From Desulfuromonas sp. (GTDB taxonomy: Bacteria; Desulfobacterota; Desulfuromonadia; Desulfuromonadales; BM103): a stretch of DNA of 64,000 nt. Position numbers and translations under genes: made by a program. Numbering within the stretch: position 1 is the first letter of the stretch; each line of letters begins with the position of its first letter. The notes beneath the pieces are model-generated. The model did not search any database. It had not been told where the DNA came from and saw only the letters and a list, made by a program, of their open reading frames with translations. The stretch covers positions 51,800 to 115,799 of the forward strand of contig VEPG01000012.1 of assembly GCA_012026975.1 (NCBI GenBank), read 5' to 3'. Positions 56,709 to 64,000 of the stretch are shown here, piece by piece.

Positions 56709-58064
56709 CTACTCGAACAGATGCCCCATGGCCTCATCCGCCGTCTTGACCCCGACCAGCTTCATCCCCTTGGGTTTGTCGAGGTTTTTGAGATTGCCGG
56801 CGGGGAGCAGGCAGCGGTCGAAACCGAGTCGCGCCGCCTCCTTGACCCGCAGTTCCGGGCGCGACACCGCCCGCACTTCCCCGGCCAGGCCGATCTCGCC
56901 GAACAGCACGGTACGCGCCGGGATGGGGCGATTGAGATGGCTGGAGGCCAAAGCCGCCACCACGCCGAGGTCGATCGCCGGCTCATTGAGCTTCACCCCG
57001 CCGGCGACGTTGAGGAAGATGTCCTGGGCGAGCAGGGTGTAGCCGACCTTCTTCTCCAGCACCGCGACCAGCAGCGACACCCGGTTGGCGTCGATCCCCA
57101 TGGCGGTGCGCCGCGGATTGCCGAAGGCGGTCCCCGAAACCAGCGCCTGCAGTTCCACAAGAATCGGCCGGGTCCCCTCGATGCTCGCCACCACCACGCT
57201 GCCGGGAGCATCCTGCGGACGTTCGGCCAGGAACAGCTCGGAAGGGTTCGGCACCTCGGCGAGACCGATATCCTTCATCTCGAAGACACCGATCTCGTTG
57301 GTAGAGCCGAAGCGGTTCTTGACCGCGCGCAGGATCCGGTAGGGGTGGCCGGCATCCCCCTCGAAGTAGAGGACCGTATCGACCATGTGCTCGAGCATGC
57401 GCGGCCCGGCAATAGCGCCGTCCTTGGTGACGTGGCCGACCAGGAAGGTCGCCACCCCCTCCCCCTTGGCCAGTTGCATCAGCTTGCCAGCGCACTCGCG
57501 CACCTGGCTGACGCTCCCCGGCGCCGACTCCAGGGCATTGGTGAAGACCGTCTGGATCGAGTCGATCACCAGAAAAGCCGGCTGCAGTTCGCGCACCCGC
57601 GCCAGGATCGTCTCCAGGGCATTTTCGGCGAGGAGAAACAGTTCGGTGGCACCGACGCCCAGCCGCTCGGCCCGCAGCTTCACCTGGCGGGTCGATTCCT
57701 CGGCTGTGACGTAGAGCACCGGGCCGAGCGCCGCCCAGTGCTCGGCCGCCTGCAACAACAGCGTGCTCTTGCCGATGCCGGGGTCGCCGCCGATCAGGAT
57801 GAACGAACCGGGCACCGTACCGCCGCCGAGGACCCGGTCAAACTCGCCGAAGCCGCTGCAGCGCCGCTCCTCACCGGCGACGCTGACCTCAACCAGCCGC
57901 TGTGGTGGCGCTCCCCCGGTAACGGGCGCGGGTCGACCGCCTTTGGTGACCGTCACGGTTTCCTCGACCAGGCCGCCCCACTGCCCGCAATCGGGGCAGC
58001 GGCCCAGCCATTTCGGGCTCTGCAGACCGCACTGCTGACAGGTATAGATGGTTTTCTGCTTCAA
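56709..58064 (-). CDS. radA: DNA repair protein RadA
   Basis: The 451-residue protein has the N-terminal C4 zinc finger (CQQCGL, CPDCGQW), Walker A (GGDPGIGKSTLLLQ), the RadA KNRFG motif (VKNRFGSTNEIG) and a C-terminal Lon-like domain. It promotes branch migration in recombination. The start is TTG at 58064 (GTG 58070 is an alternative); a much longer frame reaches 58400 but overlaps the divergent lar operon. Confidence 0.95.
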   Translation of the reverse strand: MKQKTIYTCQQCGLQSPKWLGRCPDCGQWGGLVEETVTVTKGGRPAPVTGGAPPQRLVEVSVAGEERRCSGFGEFDRVLGGGTVPGSFILIGGDPGIGKSTLLLQAAEHWAALGPVLYVTAEESTRQVKLRAERLGVGATELFLLAENALETILARVRELQPAFLVIDSIQTVFTNALESAPGSVSQVRECAGKLMQLAKGEGVATFLVGHVTKDGAIAGPRMLEHMVDTVLYFEGDAGHPYRILRAVKNRFGSTNEIGVFEMKDIGLAEVPNPSELFLAERPQDAPGSVVVASIEGTRPILVELQALVSGTAFGNPRRTAMGIDANRVSLLVAVLEKKVGYTLLAQDIFLNVAGGVKLNEPAIDLGVVAALASSHLNRPIPARTVLFGEIGLAGEVRAVSRPELRVKEAARLGFDRCLLPAGNLKNLDKPKGMKLVGVKTADEAMGHLFE

Positions 58065-58197
58065 AAACACCTCGGAATCCCTGCAAAATTTTGTTATTCT
58101 AGGGCGCTCTTGCCGGACTGTCAACGACCGCCGTGCAGGACTTGCTTTCATCCTGTCTGGACGGCTACTATTAAAAGATGACTTGCGGAGGAAGGAT

Positions 58198-59472
58198 TTG
58201 CCGCACCCCCTGTTGAAATATGGCGAGCAGTCTCTGATCTGCCCGAATCCAGACGTCCCGGTATTGCGCCCGGCAACTCCGGCACAGCTGCCCGACACCG
58301 GCGCCGCCGATCGCGAGGCCTTGGCCGCGCCGATCGGCTCGCCGCGCCTAGCCGACATCGTCAGTCCCGGCGAGCAGGTGGTCATCGTCACCTCGGACAT
58401 TACCCGCTATACCGGCAGCGAAATCTACCTGCCGCTGCTGGTCGACGAGTTGAACCGCTGCGGCGTCAACGACAGCGACATCACCGTCCTGGTCGGACTG
58501 GGAATCCACCGTAAGCAGACCGAGACCGAGCACCACAAGATCCTCGGTTCCCTCTATGGCCGGGTCGCGGTCATCGATCACGACTGCGACGATCCGGCGC
58601 AACTCGCCTACCTTGGCCGGACCGTAAGCGGGCTTCCGGTCGAGATCAACCGGCGGGTGGTCGATGCCGACCGAGTGATCGTGACCGGTACCGTCAGCCT
58701 CCACTACTTCGCCGGCTTCGGCGGCGGCCGCAAGGGGCTGGTCCCCGGTGTCGCCAGCCGCCGGACCTGCATGGCGACCCACTTCGCCATCTTCAATCCA
58801 CCGGAAATCGGCGGGCGGCAACCACAGGCCCGTCCGGCCGTACTGGCTGGCAACCCGGTCCACGAGGCGATCCTGGCCGCGGCGAAAATGGTCAAGCCGG
58901 ACTTCCTGCTCAACACCGTACTGACGGCGGACAAGCAGATCGCCGCAGTCTTCTGCGGCGATCTCGAGCAGGCCCACCTGGCCGGCTGCACACTGGCCCG
59001 GGAGCTCTACACCGTGTCGCCGGCACGCCCCGCCGACCTGGCGGTCGTCTCCTGCGGCGGGCACCCCAAGGACATCAACTTCATCCAGGCGCACAAGGCA
59101 CTGGACTACGGGGTGCAGGCGGTCAAACCCGGCGGAACGGTGATCCTGCTGGCCGAATGCGCCGACGGCTTCGGCAATCCGACCTTTTTCGACTGGTTCC
59201 GTCACCAGGATCTGGACGAATTCGAGGCGGCGCTGCGGGCCCACTACGAGATCAACGGCCAGACGGCCTATGCCACCCTGGCCAAGGCCCGCACCTGGCG
59301 GGTCATCCTGGTCAGCGGCTTCAGTGCCGTTCAGACCGCGCGGATGGGGATGGAGAAGGCCGCGGATCTTGACCAGGCATTGAGTATGGCGTATGAACGA
59401 CTGCCGGCGACCCCCGAGATCGTCGTCATCCCGGACGGCGGCACGGTACTGCCGGTGATAACAAACAAGTGA
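58198..59472 (+). CDS. larA: LarA-type nickel-pincer (lactate) racemase family protein
   Basis: The 424-residue protein matches LarA: His104 (GIHRKQTETEH), His169, Lys179 (LHYFAGFGGGRKGLVPG) and His195. These correspond in spacing to His108, His174, Lys184 and His200 of Lactobacillus LarA, which holds the Ni-pincer cofactor. Together with the two genes behind it, it suggests interconversion of L- and D-lactate. The larBCE cofactor genes are not in the window. TTG 58198 with GGAGGAAGGA upstream is the chosen start. The family also has other racemases. Confidence 0.85.
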   Translation: MPHPLLKYGEQSLICPNPDVPVLRPATPAQLPDTGAADREALAAPIGSPRLADIVSPGEQVVIVTSDITRYTGSEIYLPLLVDELNRCGVNDSDITVLVGLGIHRKQTETEHHKILGSLYGRVAVIDHDCDDPAQLAYLGRTVSGLPVEINRRVVDADRVIVTGTVSLHYFAGFGGGRKGLVPGVASRRTCMATHFAIFNPPEIGGRQPQARPAVLAGNPVHEAILAAAKMVKPDFLLNTVLTADKQIAAVFCGDLEQAHLAGCTLARELYTVSPARPADLAVVSCGGHPKDINFIQAHKALDYGVQAVKPGGTVILLAECADGFGNPTFFDWFRHQDLDEFEAALRAHYEINGQTAYATLAKARTWRVILVSGFSAVQTARMGMEKAADLDQALSMAYERLPATPEIVVIPDGGTVLPVITNK

Positions 59473-59547
59473 TTAGTGATCAGCGGCGCGCAATCGGGCG
59501 GTCTCGCTGCTGATAACTGATCACGCTTTTCGCTTCACGAGGTTTCC

Positions 59548-60930
59548 ATGCTCGTTCCCCACATCATCAAGGAACTCCAGGAGATCGTCGGCACCGCCAA
59601 TGTCGCCACCGACAAGGCCGACCTGATCTGCTACTCCTACGACGCCACCCAGCAGCAGTTTCTCCCCGAGGTGGTGGTACATCCGGCCACGGCACAGGAG
59701 ATCAGCCGCATCCTGCTCCTGGCCAACCGGGAGCTCATCCCGGATATCCCGCGCGGCGCCGGCAGCGGCTTTTCCGGCGGCTCTTTGCCGACCAAGGGGG
59801 GGATCGTCCTGACCACCGAGCGGATGGACCGGATCCTCGCCATCGATCAGGAGAACCTGGTGGCCACCGTCGAACCGGGTGTCGTCACCGAACAGTTCCA
59901 GCAGGCGGTGGAGAAGGTCGGGCTCTTCTACCCTCCCGATCCGGCTTCGCTCAAATTTTCCACGCTGGGCGGCAACGTCGCCGAGTGCGCCGGCGGGCCG
60001 CGCTGCGTCAAGTACGGCGTTACCAAGGACTACATTCTCGGTCTGGAAGTGGTCACTCCCACTGGCGACATCATCACCACCGGTGGTCCGACCATGAAAG
60101 GGGTGGTCGGCTACGACCTGACCAAGCTGTTGTGCGGCTCGGAGGGGACGCTGGGGATCATAACAAAGATCGTCATCAAGCTGCTGCCGCTCCCCGAGGC
60201 GAAGAAAACCATGCTGGTGCTGTTCGACTCGATCGACGGCGCGGCGCGGGCGGTTTCCAGCATCGTCGGCGCCAAGATCATCCCCACCACGCTGGAGTTC
60301 ATGGACGGGCGGACACTGGATTGCGTCAAACAGGCCACCGGTCTGCAGGTGCCGGACGCGGCGCGGGCGGTGCTGATCATCGAGGTCGATGGCGATCGCG
60401 AGTTCCTCGACAAGCAGGCCAGCAGGATCGCCGAGATCATCCAACCGCTGGGGGTAGTGGAAACACGTATTGCCGCGACGCCCGCGGAGAGCGAGGCGCT
60501 CTGGGCGATCCGACGGGCGGTGTCGCCGAGCCTGCGCAAGGTCAACCCCGACAAGTTCAACGAAGACATTTGCGTGCCGCGATCCAAGGTTCCGGAGATG
60601 ATCCGCAAGGTTGACGCCATTGCCGAGAAGTACGGTATTCCGATCGTCAACTTCGGCCACGCCGGCGACGGCAACATCCATGTCAACGTGATGATCGACA
60701 AGAAGGTGCCGGGGGAAATGGAGAAGGCGGAGCATGCCATCCGAGAGGTCTTCACCGGTGCCCTGGAACTGGGCGGGACGATGAGCGGCGAGCATGGCGT
60801 CGGCATTGCCAAGGCTCCCTACATCCCGCTGGAGATCACCCCGCAGACCGCTGCTTACATGAAGACGCTGAAAAAGGCCTTAGACCCGAACAATATCCTC
60901 AATCCGGGGAAGATCTTCCTGGACTCGTGA
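59548..60930 (+). CDS. FAD-linked oxidase, GlcD/D-lactate dehydrogenase type
   Basis: The 460-residue protein has the FAD_binding_4 motif PRGAGSGFSGGSLP, and GGNVAECAGGPRCVKYGVT, and the C-terminal NFGHAGDGNIHVNVM and GTMSGEHGVGIAKA. It oxidises D-lactate or glycolate to pyruvate or glyoxylate. The preceding LarA-like gene favours D-lactate. The next gene is its probable Fe-S electron-transfer partner, as in GlcDEF or Dld-II systems. Confidence 0.92.
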   Translation: MLVPHIIKELQEIVGTANVATDKADLICYSYDATQQQFLPEVVVHPATAQEISRILLLANRELIPDIPRGAGSGFSGGSLPTKGGIVLTTERMDRILAIDQENLVATVEPGVVTEQFQQAVEKVGLFYPPDPASLKFSTLGGNVAECAGGPRCVKYGVTKDYILGLEVVTPTGDIITTGGPTMKGVVGYDLTKLLCGSEGTLGIITKIVIKLLPLPEAKKTMLVLFDSIDGAARAVSSIVGAKIIPTTLEFMDGRTLDCVKQATGLQVPDAARAVLIIEVDGDREFLDKQASRIAEIIQPLGVVETRIAATPAESEALWAIRRAVSPSLRKVNPDKFNEDICVPRSKVPEMIRKVDAIAEKYGIPIVNFGHAGDGNIHVNVMIDKKVPGEMEKAEHAIREVFTGALELGGTMSGEHGVGIAKAPYIPLEITPQTAAYMKTLKKALDPNNILNPGKIFLDS

Positions 60931-61008
60931 TCCGTGAAACGTGACCCGTGATCGGTTATGCCTTTTACGGATTACGGATCACTGATCACGCCTTGAACCG
61001 GTATTGAC

Positions 61009-62283
61009 ATGGCGAAACTTAAAGATCTGGAAGAACTCCGCGAGGAGATTGAGCAGTGCGTCAAGTGCGGCGCCTGCCGCGCCCACTGTCCGGTGTTCGG
61101 CGCCGAGCATCGCGAGGGACGGGTGGCGCGCGGCAAGATTGCCCTGTCGAAAGCGGTGCTCGACGGCGCGGTCGGCTTCGAACAGAAGGTTGTCGAGGAC
61201 CTGAGCCAATGCCTGTTGTGCGGCAGCTGCTACGCCCAGTGCCCCAACAAGGTGCCGACCGAGGAGATCGTCGCCGCAGCCCGGCGGCGCATCGCCGAGG
61301 AGCAGGGACTCTCCAGCTTCGGCAAGGGAGTAGCGGCCGTGCTCGGCCGGCCGAAACTGATGAACCTGCTGGCCAAGACCGGCGGGGCGCTCTCCTCCCT
61401 GCTCTTCGCAAAACTCCCCGAAAACAGCGGCCTGCGTCTGCGCTTTCCTGCTCCCTACCTGGAGGCCGGCCGCACCCTGCCACCGCTGACCAGCAAACCT
61501 TTCCGCGAACGGGTTCCTGAAATCATCGCGGGACAGCCGGGACAGCCGACCGTGGCCTTCTTCACCGGTTGCGGCATCAATTACATGTACCCGGCAATCG
61601 GCGAGGCCTTTTTGAAGACCTTGCAGTTCATGGGGGTAACGATCATCATTCCCAAGGACCAGGCCTGCTGCGGCCTGCCGGCTGTCAGCGCCGGAGCGGG
61701 CGGCACGGTGGAACAGTTGGCCGAGCAGAATCTGGCGGCGCTGACCCGCCGCCCGGTCGACTACGTGGTCACTGCCTGCGCTTCCTGCAATGCCGGCGTG
61801 GGGAAGATCTACGCCGACCTTGGACCGGAATTCTCTGAACTGGCGAGCAAAACCAAGGACATCTTTGTCTTTCTCGCCGAGCACGGCCTTCCGGAGAAAC
61901 TCGCCGCCCTGCCAAAGGCCGGGAAGCGGCTGCGGGTCACCTATCATGACCCGTGCCACCTGCGCACCCGCGGCATCACCAAAGAACCGCGGCTGATCCT
62001 GCAGAGCCTGCCGCAAGTGGAGTTCGTCGAAATGGAAGCGGCCGGAACCTGTTGCGGCCTGGGAGGGACCTACTCGGTCTATCACTACGAGAACAGCAAG
62101 AAGATCGGAGCCAAAAAAGCCGGGCACATCAAAGCCAGCGGCGCGGAACTGGTCGCCACCGACTGCCCTGGGTGCATCATGCAACTGCAGGACAGCATCA
62201 ATCACGCCGGAGGGAAACAGCGGGCGGTACACATTCTGGAGCTGTTGGCGGAGGCTTTGCCGGCAACAGCCCTATCGCCCTGA
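61009..62283 (+). CDS. GlcF-like iron-sulfur and CCG-domain subunit
   Basis: The 424-residue protein has two N-terminal [4Fe-4S] motifs (CVKCGACRAHCP and CLLCGSCYAQCP) and two CCG domains (DQACCGLPAVSAGAG, CASCNAG; AAGTCCGLGGTY, DCPGC). This arrangement is found in GlcF and in LutA/heterodisulfide-reductase relatives. It passes electrons from the FAD protein to quinone or another carrier. The gap to the FAD gene is filled by a short repeat-like sequence. Confidence 0.92.
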   Translation: MAKLKDLEELREEIEQCVKCGACRAHCPVFGAEHREGRVARGKIALSKAVLDGAVGFEQKVVEDLSQCLLCGSCYAQCPNKVPTEEIVAAARRRIAEEQGLSSFGKGVAAVLGRPKLMNLLAKTGGALSSLLFAKLPENSGLRLRFPAPYLEAGRTLPPLTSKPFRERVPEIIAGQPGQPTVAFFTGCGINYMYPAIGEAFLKTLQFMGVTIIIPKDQACCGLPAVSAGAGGTVEQLAEQNLAALTRRPVDYVVTACASCNAGVGKIYADLGPEFSELASKTKDIFVFLAEHGLPEKLAALPKAGKRLRVTYHDPCHLRTRGITKEPRLILQSLPQVEFVEMEAAGTCCGLGGTYSVYHYENSKKIGAKKAGHIKASGAELVATDCPGCIMQLQDSINHAGGKQRAVHILELLAEALPATALSP

Positions 62284-62410
62284 CCAGGGTTTCGGTTATA
62301 CTTTGCAACAGGTAACGAACCAGGGGCTCCCCCGGAAAGGAGAAGCGCCATGTGGACCAGCACCTACAAGCTTCGCCCGGTCACCCGCTGCAAGGAAGGT
62401 TGCCGACGCC

Positions 62411-62436
62411 AGCCCCCGGGGAAACCCGGGGGCTTT
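62411..62436 (+). terminator. Terminator of the lactate operon
   Basis: AGCCCCCGGG-GAAA-CCCGGGGGCT, a perfect 10-bp stem with GNRA-like loop, followed by TTCTC. A 43-codon frame with a good ribosome-binding site spans it (see findings). Confidence 0.65.
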
Positions 62437-62518
62437 CTCGTCCATCATGGTTGCGGGGCAACGGCTTGCTGCTACACTTGATGCCGGTTACCAAAATCAC
62501 GGCCAGGAGGTTTCTCCC

Positions 62519-62842
62519 ATGCTTAGAATGTTCACCCTGATTATCGTGGTCTTGTTCATCGGCACTGGCCGCGCTCTTGCCGTCCCGCCAGGCAAATCGA
62601 TCGAATTCAAATACAGCCCGATGGGCACCGTCAAGTTCGATGGTGATGTTCACAAGAAGGCCGCCGCCAGCTGTAAGGAGTGCCACAACGACGGGATGTT
62701 CCCGAAGATGAAACAGGGGACCGTGAAAATCTCCATGGAACAGATCTACGCCGGAAAATTGTGCGGTTTCTGCCACAACGGCAAGAAGGCTTTCGAGGCC
62801 AAGGCCAATTGCCAACGCTGCCACACCCCGCCGAAAAAATAG
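62519..62842 (+). CDS. Triheme c7-type cytochrome
   Basis: The 107-residue protein has a signal peptide (RALA, about residue 20) and three CXXCH (CKECH, CGFCH, CQRCH) with GTVKFDGDVHKKAAASCKECH and the GKLCGFCHNGKKAF motif of triheme c7-type domains. It is a periplasmic electron carrier. CAGGAGG lies upstream of ATG 62519. It follows the lactate operon, whose electrons it may help carry. Confidence 0.9.
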   Translation: MLRMFTLIIVVLFIGTGRALAVPPGKSIEFKYSPMGTVKFDGDVHKKAAASCKECHNDGMFPKMKQGTVKISMEQIYAGKLCGFCHNGKKAFEAKANCQRCHTPPKK

Positions 62843-62865
62843 TTTTTCTCAGACAACAAAGTTAA

Positions 62866-62897
62866 AAGGCCCGCCGATTTCCGGCGGGCCTTTTTTT
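62866..62897 (+). terminator. Bidirectional terminator between the cytochrome and moaA
   Basis: AAGGCCCGCCG-ATTTC-CGGCGGGCCTT followed by TTTTT; on the minus strand it is followed by TTTTAAC, so it also serves moaA. Confidence 0.85.
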
Positions 62898-62920
62898 CGC
62901 ACTCGGCATTCGGTACTTTT

Positions 62921-63901
62921 TTACCCTCCGATCCCCTGCATGCGCCGGTTCGGCGCCGTGAATTCGGGCGAACCGATGGCATGTTTCTCCGGTTTGGCAC
63001 AGATGGCGGCGCGCAACAGTTCGACCAGCGCGGCATCATCCCCTCCTCCGCGCAAGACCAGTTTCAAATCGATCTCCTGATTGCCGAACAGGCAGCCGCG
63101 CACCCGGCCATCGGCGGTTATCCGCAGGCGGTTGCACTCCGGGCAGAAGTGCCCGGATACCGACGGGATCAGCCCCAGACAGCCGCGGGCTCCGGGGATG
63201 CGGAACAAGCGGGCCGGACCGGCGGATTCCCGGCGCGGCAGGGGCTCGAGGGGCCCGAGCGTCTGCAGTTGCCGTTCAACCTCGGCCATCGGTATTCCCG
63301 TGGCACTTCCGTATTCGAGATCGGGGCTTATCGGCATGAACTCGATGAAGCGCACCTCCCATGGGTGCGCAAGGGTCAGGCGGGCGAAATCGAGCAGTTC
63401 GTCGTCATTGATCCCTTTGAGCGGAATGGCGTTGACCTTCACCGGATCAAGCCCGGCCGCCTCGGCTGCGGCCAGTCCGTCGAGTACCTGCTCCAGACCG
63501 TCACGCCGCGTCAGGTTGCGGAATCGTTCGGGGCGCAGCGTGTCGAGGCTGACGTTGACGCGCGTCAGCCCGGCCGCCTTGAGCGAAGCCGCCATCCCGG
63601 CCAGGAGCAGACCATTGGTGGTCAGCACGATCTCCGGGGCCTCGGGCAACGCCGCCAGCTGGGCAATGAAATCGACCACACCGCGCCGCACCAGCGGCTC
63701 CCCGCCGGTCACGCGAATCTTGCGGATGCCGAGAGCCACGCAGCCACGGGCCACGCGCAGCAGCTCCTCGTAGCTGAGAATGTCCCCGTGCTCCAGCGCC
63801 GGCACGCCTTCCTCCGGCATGCAGTAGCGGCAGCGGAGGTTGCAGCGGTCGGTGATCGACAGCCGGAGATATTCGATGGAACGGCCGAACGGGTCTAACA
63901 C
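62921..63901 (-). CDS. moaA: GTP 3',8-cyclase
   Basis: The 326-residue radical SAM enzyme has Cys20, Cys24 and Cys27 (CNLRCRYC), the GGEPL motif and a second Fe-S cluster motif in CPECNRLR...GC. It makes 3',8-cyclo-H2-GTP, the first step of molybdenum cofactor synthesis. The usual C-terminal double Gly is present: the protein ends in QGIGG. The start is GTG at 63901 with AGGA upstream. Confidence 0.95.
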   Translation of the reverse strand: MLDPFGRSIEYLRLSITDRCNLRCRYCMPEEGVPALEHGDILSYEELLRVARGCVALGIRKIRVTGGEPLVRRGVVDFIAQLAALPEAPEIVLTTNGLLLAGMAASLKAAGLTRVNVSLDTLRPERFRNLTRRDGLEQVLDGLAAAEAAGLDPVKVNAIPLKGINDDELLDFARLTLAHPWEVRFIEFMPISPDLEYGSATGIPMAEVERQLQTLGPLEPLPRRESAGPARLFRIPGARGCLGLIPSVSGHFCPECNRLRITADGRVRGCLFGNQEIDLKLVLRGGGDDAALVELLRAAICAKPEKHAIGSPEFTAPNRRMQGIGG

Positions 63902-64000
63902 AAGAGAGGTCCTGAACCTGCTGGAAGGCGAATTTAACCTATCCTAACACTTCCGGCCGCGACGGGGCAAATCACTGGGGGGGCGGCGGACGGCGGGGCT
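63902..64000. other. Window end, no gene seen
   Basis: The 99 bases upstream of moaA are GC-rich at the end (run of G at about 63978-63984). No complete gene or signal is visible apart from the moaA leader. Confidence 0.4.

Noticed and set aside
56721..58181. 486-codon plus-strand frame
   Set aside because: Antisense of radA; same kind of shadow.

Overview
The window is typical chromosome of a GC-rich (roughly 60% by eye) Gram-negative deltaproteobacterium of the Geobacter/Desulfuromonas/Pelobacter group. The evidence is the gene order rho-rpmE-thyX-prfA-prmC-murA-hisGDBHAFE-yqeY-cvpA-mutS2-dnaG-rpoD, several multiheme c-type cytochromes, a porin-cytochrome conduit, ThyX, SelU, SAM-I (S-box) riboswitches and Geobacter-like GEMM-I riboswitches. 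No prophage, CRISPR array or complete insertion sequence was seen.

Layout. 1-2.8 kb: a minus-strand envelope operon (L,D-transpeptidase, Braun-type lipoprotein, TPR lipoprotein) behind two tandem cyclic-dinucleotide riboswitches, each with its own terminator. 2.9-10.8 kb: LOG-family protein, a Cys-rich YkgJ-like protein, RNase P RNA, a zinc-ribbon coiled-coil protein, a Nif3-like protein, a CAU tRNA, rpoD and dnaG. 10.8-14.3 kb: a 160-bp MITE-like element wedged exactly between mutS2 and dnaG, then mutS2, cvpA and yqeY. 14.3-25.7 kb: the his cluster, with a pyrimidine-dimer glycosylase gene embedded in it and several short interspersed repeats, then murA, prmC, prfA, thyX, rpmE and rho. 26-27.5 kb: gluQ and an Rrf2 regulator with its own promoter. 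27.9-34.4 kb: a four-gene operon of MtrA-like multiheme cytochrome, MtrB-like barrel carrying its own heme motif, periplasmic binding protein and chemoreceptor.

34.5-39.7 kb: sulfur amino-acid genes (cysK, two CGS/CBL-type PLP enzymes, metX) with two SAM-I riboswitches. 39.8-44.8 kb: selU with a coupled 57-residue Cys protein, CBS, envelope, HD-GYP and ferritin-like genes, and a 28-residue CxxC microprotein. 44.9-48.0 kb: small triheme cytochromes and small envelope proteins with an AT-rich orphan gene. 48.4-55.5 kb: an OYE/aldo-keto reductase pair, a response regulator, Bax-inhibitor-1 protein, a 4-TM membrane protein, tRNA-Ala(CGC), a MASE3-type histidine kinase and DksA. 55.6-63.9 kb: moaC, radA, a lactate module (LarA-type racemase, FAD dehydrogenase, Fe-S subunit), a triheme cytochrome and moaA.

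Two modules stand out as possible new systems. The first is the tandem, probably 3',3'-cGAMP-type (GEMM-Ib-like), riboswitch that appears to control covalent anchoring of the outer membrane to peptidoglycan: a YkuD transpeptidase beside a lipoprotein that, like E. coli Lpp, ends in Arg-Lys. The second is the cytochrome / heme-bearing barrel / binding protein / chemoreceptor operon, which suggests extracellular electron transfer coupled to taxis. Many start codons were moved inward from the longest reading frame on the basis of ribosome-binding sites and family lengths.
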